Assembly (NCBI GenBank): GCA_045647745.1
Contig: JAZRMQ010000053.1
Span: forward strand, 1 to 35,462
Source of the DNA: HGM04593 sp045647745
GTDB lineage: Bacteria; Bacteroidota; Bacteroidia; Bacteroidales; Bacteroidaceae
Direction: 5' to 3'
DNA length: 35,462 nucleotides
Made by a program: the position numbers and the translations under genes. This document shows, piece after piece, positions 24,337 through 32,877 of this stretch (its first letter is position 1; each line of letters starts with the position of its first letter). Below the pieces are notes generated by a model. The model was not told where the DNA came from and did no database searches. It saw nothing but the letters and a program-made list of their open reading frames with translations.

Positions 24337-27300
24337 TTATTTGCCAAAATCCATCTCAATATCACCCGACACCTCAAATACAATATTTGAAATCTTTATT
24401 CCTTGCTCGCCCTTGAGAGCCGCCGAACCGGTTACGTGGTCGGTTGCCGCCACAAGCGAGAGAGCCAATTGGTCGAGCGATGAGATATCACCACTCTTAC
24501 TCTTTATGGCAAATACAAATTTCTGCGGAGATAAAGAGCTGTTTACTGCTCCATTTTCATCAATAAGCGCCTCACCCGAACCGGCTCCAACAAGCAACTC
24601 ATCAATCTCAATATCTGCAATAACCTCCCCATTCTCGTCAAGCGGAACAACCTTTAATGAGAGACCGAGAGGAATTGTATTAAGAACATCCATCTTCACC
24701 TTGAGTGCAACATTACTAAACATCTCCAGCGTCTCGTCAATGCTACCCTTCAGGCCGGTTATTGTGTCGGAGTAACACAGATTAAAGTCGTTGAACTTCA
24801 ATGGTACAACCACAGAGTAGGCTGCATCCAACTTTATCGGCTCGCTAATATTGACGTGGTGTGTCGAATCGGTTCTTATTATGGGCTCAACCACTAAGTT
24901 CAAAGAGTCGGGGAAGGTCTTTAACAAATTAGATAGATTTTCAATTTCGATATTATTATATCCGGCCTTCTTATGCTTTGAGGTATCTGAGGTGATGAAC
25001 AATTTTGTCTCCACAGGGATTAGCTTATCTTTTTCCTCATCATACTCCGCCGGCAAGATGCTTACCTTTGTTGCAATCTCCGACTCAGCAATCATAGCAC
25101 CTGCCTCATCGGTGCCAAAAAGATGCAAATCAACATCAACAGGAATACCAACAGGATTCTTGAGCACAAGCTCCAATTGCGGCTCGGCAAGTGTTATTGA
25201 GTTCTCGGGGTTTTTCAGGAATTCAAGCTCCTCGCCAAGTTCCAATCCAATCTTCTCTGACACACCTTCCAACTCGGCACAATAGATACCGTGGAATGTC
25301 TTTACAGCAATCTTCTCAATGTCAAAATTGATATTGAAAGATATTTCATTGTCCAATACCATCGAGTGGAATTCCGCTCCATTGATGGAAGCATCGCCAC
25401 GCACAACAATCTCACTCTCGTGCGAGATGTATCTGTTGCCATCTGTTGAATCCTTTGGAGACAGTCCCTCATTGGCAAAGTCAATGCCGGAACACAATAG
25501 TTTAAGCTCAAGAGGCGCACCTGTCGATGGATTATAATGTTTCTTGATATTCAACACGCCATTATCAATCTTAACTTCCCCAGTCTGGTCGCAAGGCTGC
25601 AACTTTAGATAGGGGGGCAACGAAATGTTAACATCGAGGGCAATGTCTGTATCCAAAAGTTTTAATCCTGCAACCTCCAAAGCCATTGCCACCTGTACGG
25701 GCTCCTCAAAGCCAATGCCATTGATGAGTTCAATCTCGGCAGGTATCTTCTCATTGATTTTGAAAGTTGTCTCAGCATTCAATGATGAATGAATGACCTC
25801 GGTGTGAACAGCAGCATTTTTTATCACAAGGTCCGACTCCAACAGGCTGAATTTGGCCTCTTTGTCACCCTCGCCAAGATTGCCCAAGACCTCAATCATA
25901 TTATCAATTGGGCGACCGGCAAGGTAGAAAACACCCTTCTCATCGGGATTGTTCAAATTTACAATCTCGGCCGTTGCAGTTTCCACCATATGGCATTTCT
26001 CTTGTTCTTTATCGACAAAGAGATTTAATTCGAGCTTTTTCAATGCAAGCTCCCAGTGAGAAGATGTCAGGTCTTTGAAATCATATACATAAAAAGCGTG
26101 CTCATCTTCTTTGTATTCTCCTTCATATTGCGAGAGCTCCGGGGTAATCTCCAAAAATTCCGGAAAAGATATTTTCAAAGCATAGCCTTTTTTTAGTTCA
26201 AAAGCGCCGAGCCAAGAGTCGTCCATTATTGTCTCGAACTTAATGCGGCTCAACGTATCATTAAATTCAACATAATAGATAGTGTCAATGTGTTGCAAAT
26301 TGTCGAACTCGCCATCAAATTTCATCTCAATGGGCTCAAAAGCGACCTTAACATCCTTAGTTTTACCAGCGACCTCTGTCAGCGAAAGTTGCGCGTCAAG
26401 CTCCACTTCAAAGACAAAATCATCGGCCGTCATATCTTTTGTCAGCTCAATAGTACCATCAAGCTTATAGTCAATACTGTATTTTATTGAGTCGGCAATA
26501 TCTATTCTGCCATCTTTTATATACTCATCAATACCAACAACATCTGTTATATAAAAACTCAGCAAAGTTTCATCATCCGAAGGCACAAACCCTTCAAGGC
26601 TTATAGAGTGTTCATTGTTAAGAATGTATTTGCTTAAATGCTCATCTTTTTCATTTTTTGCCAGTCGAAAAATCTCGGGGAAATCTATTCTAAAATTAAT
26701 CTCTTTCTGGCACTGCTCATTACCCTTCAATGCTCTTGGATTTTTAACGACAACACTGACAAGAGTACCCTTTGGGTCATTTTGAGAACCCAACTTAATA
26801 CTTTTGATAGTATCAATATCGGTAGAGAACTCATACTTTATGCTACAATCAACTTCTTGTTCAGTTGTACTAACCAACGCCTGTGGAAATGTATAGGTAT
26901 ATGAATCCCCCGGATACTGCTCCAACAACTCCAAGATATTATCTACGTCCAATTTCGGTTTAACGCGAGAGGTCAATTTTGGAAGATAATTATTCAAATC
27001 TTCGATTTTAATCTTTGGCGCAGAAAATTTTGCCGGCTTCAGATTCTCGGCTTTAATATGCACATTCTTAATATTAACCTTGTCAAAATTAATAGAGGCA
27101 TCGTATTCAAGAGGTTCAATATCCAAAATTATCGAATCAATCTTTTCCTCAATCGATATTACACTATCCATTGTGATGCTGTACACTCCGGCGCTATCAA
27201 TTTCAAGCATCTCTATCTGACTAACGTCAACAAGCGAATCAAGCACAATGGGCTTCAAGCTACCCACTGGCAGAGCGACAGTGTTACTTTCAATTTTCAC

Positions 27301-27405
27301 ATCTGTACTAATCTTTTTATTTGCCAAGTCGTAAGTCTTGTCTATACAAGAAGAGAGAAAAGATATTACTCCAAGCAAAAGCACAAAAAATAATTTTCTA
27401 CACAT
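24337..27405 (-). CDS. Large predicted surface lipoprotein of unknown function
   Basis: 1022 residues. MCRKLFFVLLLGVISFLSSC is a lipoprotein signal with lipobox LSSC and acylated Cys20, followed by IDKTYDLANKKISTDVKI. The C-DxxYDL start and the early VALPVGSLKPIVLDSL string are common in large Bacteroidales lipoproteins of unknown role. The chain is acidic and beta-rich, with repeated two-stranded modules (for example VEVPLGD-like turns and several ISLPP/ISEPIKLD segments), so it probably consists of tandem LEA-like or Ig-like folds. There is no enzymatic motif. A TAnnTTTG box lies upstream and the DUF5723 barrel gene follows 20 bp downstream. A role as an envelope structural or binding protein is likely but unproven. 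Confidence 0.75.
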   Translation of the reverse strand: MCRKLFFVLLLGVISFLSSCIDKTYDLANKKISTDVKIESNTVALPVGSLKPIVLDSLVDVSQIEMLEIDSAGVYSITMDSVISIEEKIDSIILDIEPLEYDASINFDKVNIKNVHIKAENLKPAKFSAPKIKIEDLNNYLPKLTSRVKPKLDVDNILELLEQYPGDSYTYTFPQALVSTTEQEVDCSIKYEFSTDIDTIKSIKLGSQNDPKGTLVSVVVKNPRALKGNEQCQKEINFRIDFPEIFRLAKNEKDEHLSKYILNNEHSISLEGFVPSDDETLLSFYITDVVGIDEYIKDGRIDIADSIKYSIDYKLDGTIELTKDMTADDFVFEVELDAQLSLTEVAGKTKDVKVAFEPIEMKFDGEFDNLQHIDTIYYVEFNDTLSRIKFETIMDDSWLGAFELKKGYALKISFPEFLEITPELSQYEGEYKEDEHAFYVYDFKDLTSSHWELALKKLELNLFVDKEQEKCHMVETATAEIVNLNNPDEKGVFYLAGRPIDNMIEVLGNLGEGDKEAKFSLLESDLVIKNAAVHTEVIHSSLNAETTFKINEKIPAEIELINGIGFEEPVQVAMALEVAGLKLLDTDIALDVNISLPPYLKLQPCDQTGEVKIDNGVLNIKKHYNPSTGAPLELKLLCSGIDFANEGLSPKDSTDGNRYISHESEIVVRGDASINGAEFHSMVLDNEISFNINFDIEKIAVKTFHGIYCAELEGVSEKIGLELGEELEFLKNPENSITLAEPQLELVLKNPVGIPVDVDLHLFGTDEAGAMIAESEIATKVSILPAEYDEEKDKLIPVETKLFITSDTSKHKKAGYNNIEIENLSNLLKTFPDSLNLVVEPIIRTDSTHHVNISEPIKLDAAYSVVVPLKFNDFNLCYSDTITGLKGSIDETLEMFSNVALKVKMDVLNTIPLGLSLKVVPLDENGEVIADIEIDELLVGAGSGEALIDENGAVNSSLSPQKFVFAIKSKSGDISSLDQLALSLVAATDHVTGSAALKGEQGIKISNIVFEVSGDIEMDFGK

Positions 27406-27479
27406 ATATGTTTATTTTTTTAAACAAAAATTGTTGTTTTTTGCAACCGCCACAACAAATTGAATGTTAATTGTTTTTG

Positions 27480-27487
27480 CAAAGATA
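27480..27487 (-). promoter_or_regulatory. -7 box upstream of the 1022-residue lipoprotein gene
   Basis: The minus strand reads TATCTTTG, a full TAnnTTTG match, 75 bp before the start codon. No TTTG at -33 is evident; the region is AT-rich. Confidence 0.5.
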
Positions 27488-27540
27488 GAATAAAAAAATG
27501 TAATTAATAAATTTTAAGATTTTTCATTTATAAAATATAA

Positions 27541-27578
27541 TTACCCCCTCCATCTTTGCACAAAGATGGAGGGGGTAA
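27541..27578 (-). terminator. Terminator of the yceD-rpmF-era-der operon
   Basis: An almost perfect palindrome: TTACCCCCTCCATCTTTG (27541-27558) pairs with CAAAGATGGAGGGGGTAA (27561-27578). In RNA the loop would be about 6 nt. T-rich sequence follows on the minus strand. It lies about 107 bp past the der stop, after the repeats. Confidence 0.85.
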
Positions 27579-27590
27579 ACTGCACCGCGT

Positions 27591-27715
27591 TTCGCCTATT
27601 TCTGCCTAATGAAAATATTCATTGGCTGGAAAGAAATTGGCTTCGCCTATTTCCATTCAATGGCAGAAAAGAAATTGGCTTCGCCTATTTCTGCCTGATG
27701 AAAATATTCATTGGC
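27591..27715. repeat. Duplicated 3' end of der (three imperfect copies)
   Basis: A 36-bp unit starting TTCGCCTATTTCTGCCT and ending ATATTCATTGGC occurs at 27680-27715 (the end of der, including its stop) and again at 27591-27626 with one mismatch. A shortened third copy lies between them (27642-27664), joined by GAAATTGGC-containing spacers. It is a local duplication of the der tail. Confidence 0.85.
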
Positions 27716-28998
27716 ACTCCGTGGAAATTCCACTTGGCACGGATTTTATTTTCGAGAAAGCGCTTATATGGTTCCTTAACATACTGTGGCAGATTAGCAA
27801 AGAAGAGGAACGAAGGAACGCGTGTCTCGTGCAACTGCATACAGTATTTTATTTTTATATATTTTCCCTTGATTGATGGTGGCGGATAGGCCTCAATCAA
27901 CGGCAACATCTCTTCATTGAATTTAGCAGTAGAGATTTTTCTTTGTGAATTAAGGTACACATCTTTTGCTGTTTCAAGGACCTTGAACACACGTTGCTTT
28001 GTTACAGCCGAAGTAAAGATGATTGGAAAATCCACAAACGGAGCAAGACGCTCGCGGATAGCATTCTCAAAGAATTTCTGCACCTTTTCACTCCTATCCT
28101 CAACCAAATCCCACTTATTGACAACTACAACAAGACCCTTTTGATTGCGCTGAATGATTGAAAAGATGTTCAAATCCTGTGACTCAATACCGCGTGTGGC
28201 ATCAATCATCAAGATACAAACATCGCTGTTCTCAATAGCACGTATTGAGCGCAACACCGAGTAGTACTCGATATCCTCGCTGACCTTGCCTTTTTTACGA
28301 ATACCGGCAGTGTCAACCAAATAAAAGTCAAAACCAAATTTCGTGTAACGTGTAAGGATTGAATCGCGTGTTGTTCCTGCAATATTTGTCACAATATTAC
28401 GATCCTCGCCAAGGAACACATTGATAATTGAACTTTTGCCAGCATTGGGGCGACCAACAACTGCAAAACGTGGTATATTCTCCTCGGGAGCCTCTTCGGC
28501 CTCTTTGGTAAACTTTGTCAATATCTCATCGAGCAGGTCGCCTGTACCGCTACCATTAGCAGCCGAGATGCAGTACATATCACCCAAGCCAAGGCTATAA
28601 AATTCGGCTGTGCTATACTGCATTTCGTATGTGTCGACCTTGTTGGCAACAACAAGAACGGGCTTCTTTGAACGACGAAGCATTGACGCCATCTCCATAT
28701 CGAGATCGGTCAACCCATTCATTGCATCAACAACAAAAAGAATTACATCGGCCTCCTCGAGCGCAAGTGTTACCTGATCGCAGATAGCCTCTTCAAAGAC
28801 ATCGTCAGAATTACGCACCCAACCACCTGTGTCAACAAGCGAGAACTCCTTGCCGCACCAAAAGCAACGACCATATTGGCGGTCGCGTGTTGTGCCGGCC
28901 TCGTCGGAGATAATTGCTTGTTTTGTCTCTGTCAAGCGATTGAAAAGGGTTGATTTACCCACATTGGGACGACCAACTATTGCTACTAAATTTCCCAT
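27685..28998 (-). CDS. der: Ribosome-assembly GTPase Der (EngA)
   Basis: 437 residues with the ATG at 28996-28998 (MGNLVAIVGRPNVGKSTLFN). The open frame begins three codons earlier at a TTG. Two tandem GTPase domains: first GRPNVGKS 9-16, DTGG 56-59, NKVD 119-122; second GRPNAGKS 182-189, DTAG 229-232, NKWD 294-297. A C-terminal KH-like domain follows. Der helps mature the 50S subunit. It starts 5 bp after the era stop. The last codons (PMNIFIRQK) and stop lie in a sequence that is repeated just downstream, suggesting local duplication at the gene's end. The length agrees with the usual Der, so the protein is intact. Confidence 0.97.
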   Translation of the reverse strand: MGNLVAIVGRPNVGKSTLFNRLTETKQAIISDEAGTTRDRQYGRCFWCGKEFSLVDTGGWVRNSDDVFEEAICDQVTLALEEADVILFVVDAMNGLTDLDMEMASMLRRSKKPVLVVANKVDTYEMQYSTAEFYSLGLGDMYCISAANGSGTGDLLDEILTKFTKEAEEAPEENIPRFAVVGRPNAGKSSIINVFLGEDRNIVTNIAGTTRDSILTRYTKFGFDFYLVDTAGIRKKGKVSEDIEYYSVLRSIRAIENSDVCILMIDATRGIESQDLNIFSIIQRNQKGLVVVVNKWDLVEDRSEKVQKFFENAIRERLAPFVDFPIIFTSAVTKQRVFKVLETAKDVYLNSQRKISTAKFNEEMLPLIEAYPPPSIKGKYIKIKYCMQLHETRVPSFLFFANLPQYVKEPYKRFLENKIRAKWNFHGVPMNIFIRQK

Positions 28999-29003
28999 AA
29001 CTC

Positions 29004-29888
29004 TCAATCTTTTTGGTCGTAACCGAAACGGCGCAACTGACGGTCGCTGTTACGCCAATCTTTGTCGACCCTTACATAAATTTCCAAAAATATTCTTTTC
29101 CCAAAGAACTTCTCCAGCTCACGGCGTGCATCGGTTGCTACACGTTTCAGAGCCGAGCCCTCGTGGCCAATGATAATACCCTTTTGCGAGTCGCGCTCAA
29201 CGTATATCAAGGCCTTGATATATATGCTACCGCCCTTCTCCTTAAAATGCTCTACTGCTGCTTCGCACACATAAGGTATCTCCTTGTCATAATGCAGCAA
29301 TATCTTTTCGCGGATTATCTCTGTAACAAAAAAACGTGCCGGTTTATCGGTTAACTGGTCCTTGTCGAAATATGGTGGCGACTCGGGCAGGAGCTCCATC
29401 ACACGCTTCATCACCACATCGACATTGAACTTTGCCATTGCCGATATTGGCAATATCTCCGCCTCGGGGATGAGTTCGTGCCACAGTTCAACCTTTTTCA
29501 CAAGCTCCTCTTGTGTTGCAAGGTCAATCTTGTTGATAAGCACCATAATGGGCACATCAAGCTTGCGCACCTCGTCGATAAAATCACTGTTCTTCTCGGG
29601 CGTCTCAACCATATCTGTCACATAAAGCAACACATCGGCATCACGAAGCGCCGAGCGCGAGAAGCGAAGCATCGCCTCTTGCAGTTTGTAGTTGGGCTTT
29701 AACACACCCGGAGTGTCCGAGAAAACAATCTGCGCATCATCGGTATTCAATATACCCATAATGCGATGCCTTGTTGTTTGAGCCTTAAAGGTGGCTATAG
29801 ATATTCTCTCGCCAACCAAAAGGTTCATAAGTGTAGATTTTCCAACGTTAGGGTTACCTACTATATTTACAAAACCGGCTTTATGCAT
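29004..29888 (-). CDS. era: GTPase Era
   Basis: 294 residues from the ATG at 29886-29888 (MHKAGFVNIVGNPNVGKSTL). An upstream GTG (29915) lies inside the preceding terminator hairpin and is rejected. G1 GNPNVGKS is at 11-18, DTPG at 58-61 and NKID at 119-122. The C-terminal KH domain shows GIIIGHEGSALKRVA. Era binds the 3' end of 16S rRNA and is needed for 30S maturation. It precedes der by 5 bp, placing two ribosome-assembly GTPases in one transcript with L32 and YceD. No promoter was found after the rpmF terminator, so transcription must come through that hairpin or from within rpmF. Confidence 0.97.
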   Translation of the reverse strand: MHKAGFVNIVGNPNVGKSTLMNLLVGERISIATFKAQTTRHRIMGILNTDDAQIVFSDTPGVLKPNYKLQEAMLRFSRSALRDADVLLYVTDMVETPEKNSDFIDEVRKLDVPIMVLINKIDLATQEELVKKVELWHELIPEAEILPISAMAKFNVDVVMKRVMELLPESPPYFDKDQLTDKPARFFVTEIIREKILLHYDKEIPYVCEAAVEHFKEKGGSIYIKALIYVERDSQKGIIIGHEGSALKRVATDARRELEKFFGKRIFLEIYVRVDKDWRNSDRQLRRFGYDQKD

Positions 29889-29905
29889 AATATTCTTAAA
29901 ATGAT

Positions 29906-29941
29906 AAAAACGCACCTACAATATGCCATAGGTGCGTTTTT
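29906..29941 (-). terminator. Terminator between rpmF and era
   Basis: AAAAACGCACCTA (29906-29918) pairs perfectly with TAGGTGCGTTTTT (29929-29941) around a 10-nt loop. On the minus strand the stem ends in TTTTT. It probably cuts transcription partly, giving more L32 than Era and Der. Confidence 0.85.
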
Positions 29942-29997
29942 GTCTTTGACAAAAAACTACCCGCGTCGGCAAAAAGCGTCGGCGGTAGAATAATTAT

Positions 29998-30177
29998 TTA
30001 GACAGCTTTCTCTACAGCAAGCTTGCCTCTGTAATAACCACACGCACCGCATACGGTGTGATAAACGTGCCACTCGCCACAGTTAGGGCATATAGCCAAT
30101 GTAGGAGCTACTGCCTTGTCGTGAGTTCTTCTCTTGGCAGTTCTAGTCTTTGATTGTCTTCTTTTAGGATGTGCCAT
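29998..30177 (-). CDS. rpmF: 50S ribosomal protein L32
   Basis: 59 residues, found by reading the frame by hand. It begins MAHPKRRQSKTRTAKRRTHD, the classical basic L32 start. The zinc-ribbon pattern is CPNCGEWH at 30-37 and CGACGYYRGK at 43-52, so this is the four-cysteine, zinc-binding form. Structural protein of the large ribosomal subunit. It lies 24 bp after yceD and before a terminator hairpin; the yceD-rpmF pair is conserved in most bacteria. Confidence 0.98.
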   Translation of the reverse strand: MAHPKRRQSKTRTAKRRTHDKAVAPTLAICPNCGEWHVYHTVCGACGYYRGKLAVEKAV

Positions 30178-30201
30178 TTTTAAAACGTTTTAAATATTTT
30201 T

Positions 30202-30738
30202 TTAATTATCTTCTTCAATCTGTATATCTTTCAAACTTTCCCAGCGTGGGTCTATTTGCGCCTCCTCGCCCGACTCAGCATCATCAGCATCAACCGAGTG
30301 TTTTTTGAGTTTGCCTGTCATCTCGTGGTTGCACTTTCCCGGCGCGTGTACACGTTTCATTGGCAATGCCAAAACGATGAACTCATACAAATACCACGCA
30401 ATGTTCAAATCACCCTCATTCTCGGGGACTATCACAATATCACCCTCATCGGCATAGCTCTCACCAAGTTTCACACGCAAAGTGTTTTCTGTGTCAACCT
30501 CTATCGCAAGGTCATCGAGGCAACGATCACAGGGGACAACCACCGTTCCTGCCAGCGAGAAAGAGAAATCAAAAATATCTCTGTTCTTGCTCACCATCAC
30601 TTTGGCCTTTACAGCACCTTTTTGAAACTCCTCGCCATCAATATCTGCAAAAAAAGCATTATCGAGGTCGAACTCCAAATCAAGGGAGGCTACTCTCATT
30701 CCCTTGAGGTCTACATTATATTTATCAAATCTTCCCAT
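30202..30738 (-). CDS. YceD/DUF177 family protein
   Basis: 178 residues from the ATG at 30736-30738 (MGRFDKYNVDLKGMRVASLD). The frame is open to a TTG at 30780, but the ATG start matches the family. Hallmarks are the CDRCLDD motif near 75-85 within VVPCDRCLDDLAIEV, followed by an acidic segment and a second Cys near PGKCNHEMTGKL. YceD/DUF177 is encoded next to rpmF almost universally and is implicated in 23S rRNA accumulation; its exact action is not settled. It heads the yceD-rpmF-era-der run, with a TAnnTTTG box about 80 bp upstream. Confidence 0.92.
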   Translation of the reverse strand: MGRFDKYNVDLKGMRVASLDLEFDLDNAFFADIDGEEFQKGAVKAKVMVSKNRDIFDFSFSLAGTVVVPCDRCLDDLAIEVDTENTLRVKLGESYADEGDIVIVPENEGDLNIAWYLYEFIVLALPMKRVHAPGKCNHEMTGKLKKHSVDADDAESGEEAQIDPRWESLKDIQIEEDN

Positions 30739-30819
30739 CGCTACTATAAAATCAACTCTATCAATAATATAACTCCTCAAAAGTAGTGCTTAACACCCAC
30801 ACTATCCGATTTTAGGTCA

Positions 30820-30827
30820 CAAAGATA
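30820..30827 (-). promoter_or_regulatory. -7 box of the yceD-rpmF operon
   Basis: The minus strand reads TATCTTTG, a full TAnnTTTG match, 82 bp before the yceD start. The -33 region lacks a clear TTTG. Confidence 0.5.
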
Positions 30828-30888
30828 GTAATAAAATTCTTTAGAAACACCTAATTTGAGAAAAAAACTTTAAAAACAGCTCTTTTTA

Positions 30889-32016
30889 CTACTTTTTCAG
30901 CTCGATGCGGAATGTTGTTCCCTTTCCCGGAAGCGATTTTTTTATAAATATACGCCCTTTGTGAAACTCCTCAACAATTCTTTTTGCCAAAGAAAGCCCC
31001 AGTCCCCATCCGCGAGGTTTGGTAGTAAAGCCGGGCTTAAATACCAAATTCCATTGTGACTTTGCAATACCTTTACCGGTATCGGCTACATCAATCACCA
31101 CCTTGTCGGCAGTATCGGTCACAGCAACCAAGATGCAACCATTGCCACTCATTGCATCGATTGCATTCTTGCACAAATTTTCCATCACCCACTCCATCAA
31201 GGGCACATTCAGCCCTACGAGCGTCGGCGACGAAGAGAGCACAAGGTCATATTGCACCTTTGCCGGACTACGACGTTTCATATACCCCACAGCCCGTTCT
31301 ATTACAGCGTTCACATCAACAATCGCAAGCTCACTCTTTGAGCCAATCTTTGAAAATCGCTCAGCCACCATTTGCAGACGCTCCACGTCGCGTTCCATCT
31401 CGGGCAGCAATTCATCGGCAGGGTATTTATTTTTCAAAATCTCAACCCACGCCATCAACGACGATATTGGCGTTCCAAGCTGATGGGCAGTCTCCTTTGA
31501 CAGCCCCACCCACACTCTGTTCTGCTCGGCACGTTTAGAATTGAGGATAGCCACAAAACATATCACAAAGAACACAACAACCACAGCAAGCTGAATATAC
31601 GGATAATAGGCCAACTGCACCAATGTATCTGAGTCGTCGTAGTAAATATAGTGTTTGTTGCCGTCGCCCAATGGCACCTCAATCATTGTCCCCGAGGCAC
31701 ACATCTCGGCAGCTCTGCCGGCAAGTTTAGACTCCGAGATATTATTATAGGAGAGAATATCACCCTCCTCGTTAATCATCACCACCGGGATAGTCTTGTT
31801 GCTGCTCAAAATCTCCTCTTCAAGGCTCACGTCCTCGTCAACATCGGCATTGATGAGCGAACTCATTGCCGAAGCCCACACCATCATACGACGCTCCTCC
31901 TCCTGTTTCAAATCCTCGACAATGATATTTGACACTAACAACGACGCCACAGCAATCACTGCTGCCACCACGATGAGAGCATATTTCGCACTCCTGAAAT
32001 TATTAAAGCATTTCAT
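30889..32016 (-). CDS. Membrane sensor histidine kinase
   Basis: 375 residues. Two membrane helices (about 12-32 and 141-158) enclose an extracytoplasmic sensor of about 108 residues. The H-box is SKETAHQLGTPISSLMAW with His178. N-box ENLCKNAIDAM (279-289), G1 DTGKGIA (312-318) and G2 GWGLGLSLAKR (336-346) are all present, so it should autophosphorylate. The TAHQLGTPISS form is typical of a Bacteroidota kinase group. No response regulator is adjacent, so it is an orphan in this window. Between the second helix and the H-box there is no HAMP or PAS domain. The stop is about 150 bp before yceD and no terminator is obvious. The stimulus is unknown. Confidence 0.93.
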   Translation of the reverse strand: MKCFNNFRSAKYALIVVAAVIAVASLLVSNIIVEDLKQEEERRMMVWASAMSSLINADVDEDVSLEEEILSSNKTIPVVMINEEGDILSYNNISESKLAGRAAEMCASGTMIEVPLGDGNKHYIYYDDSDTLVQLAYYPYIQLAVVVVFFVICFVAILNSKRAEQNRVWVGLSKETAHQLGTPISSLMAWVEILKNKYPADELLPEMERDVERLQMVAERFSKIGSKSELAIVDVNAVIERAVGYMKRRSPAKVQYDLVLSSSPTLVGLNVPLMEWVMENLCKNAIDAMSGNGCILVAVTDTADKVVIDVADTGKGIAKSQWNLVFKPGFTTKPRGWGLGLSLAKRIVEEFHKGRIFIKKSLPGKGTTFRIELKK

Positions 32017-32076
32017 ATTAAAAAGTCTTTTATAGACTAATTAACGAGTAAAAACAGTGTTTAGTATATTATATTT

Positions 32077-32247
32077 TCACATTATAGAACGGAAGCAAAA
32101 AAACTCCATCTCCTTTATATCCTCTGACAGCAGCTTTCTGAGCACTTTAGTGAGCATCTTGACATTTGGAAGCAAAGCCTTTATTGCCGCCTAATCATCC
32201 ACCTTTACCATTGCGGACAATTTATCCAAAATCTCTTGCTGGCATAT
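32077..32247 (-). pseudogene. Remnant of an unknown coding sequence with an in-frame TAG
   Basis: Read on the minus strand, the frame gives QQEILDKLSAMVKVDD, a TAG at 32191-32193, then AAIKALLPNVKMLTKVLRK and a further 18 residues to a TGA at 32077-32079. Both halves look like real, charged, helical protein. The frame has no good start codon. It may be a decayed gene tail or part of a dispersed repeat. Confidence 0.35.
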
Positions 32248-32290
32248 TTAGAGATACTTCACTGCACTTTGCTCCGTTCAGTATGACAAG
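32246..32290. repeat. Dispersed-repeat-like sequence (CHTERS type)
   Basis: The minus-strand reading includes TGTCATACTGAACGGAGC and then AAAGTGCAGTGAAG, the pattern of a repeat common between bacterial genes that translates as CHTERS. Recognised by pattern only; a genome copy count would be needed. Confidence 0.45.
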
Positions 32291-32407
32291 CCAGTGAATT
32301 TGCAAAAGTCTGGGGGAAGGTTTAGGATTACTTCCCAATCGCATTGTATTCTACAGCAGTCCTCAACCTTAATTATTCACTTGAATTTTCTTCAAGTCGT
32401 TCTTTCC

Positions 32408-32722
32408 CTACTTTTCATCGCGTGAAAAGTAGCAAAAGCGCCCGGCAGAGACAAAATCAGTCGTGTGTTCCTTCTGCTCGCGTGTTGCTTTGCAACATCC
32501 CTCGGCCGTCACAAACTTGCCACTTCAATCCTTTCTGCTGTTTGTCGGGTGCTGCGGAATTAAGTTTCTTAATCAACAATGCTTGTAGCAAAAGGTCACG
32601 CGTAGTGCAGACGTAGTTTGCACCGCGTGGGATGCGAAAATGCGGTGTTGTCAACAAAGGAAGCACCGAATGCCGTACACGACTGCCCAGCTCTTTGGTA
32701 CTTTCTGTCGCACAGAAAGTAC
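32408..32722. repeat. 315-bp non-coding segment bounded by two related hairpins
   Basis: At the left, CTACTTTTCA and TGAAAAGTAG form a 10-bp stem with a 5-nt loop (32408-32432). At the right, GTACTTTCTGT and ACAGAAAGTAC form an 11-bp stem with a 3-nt loop (32698-32722). Both share the form TACTTTy..TCGC..AAAGTA. The interior has no convincing gene; short ORFs such as 32457-32666 on the minus strand look spurious. GC is clearly higher than in the flanks. It resembles a dispersed intergenic or MITE-like element. Confidence 0.5.
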
Positions 32723-32877
32723 ATATAGCAAGACTATAGAAAGAATATAAGACAACTGAACAAGGTTAAAAACGGCTGTAAAATTAATACAGCGATAGAT
32801 TGCCCCTATATTTTGCAGGCAAGCAATAAATTTAAACTCCTTCGTTCACGCTCTGGATGACAATTATAGACAAAAAA

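Noticed and set aside
29889..29915. Longer Era starting at GTG 29915
   Set aside because: The start would lie within the terminator stem, and the extra residues do not match the Era family.
32457..32666. Minus-strand ORF of 69 residues inside the hairpin-bounded segment
   Set aside because: No start context, no domain, and it sits wholly within a repeat-like element.
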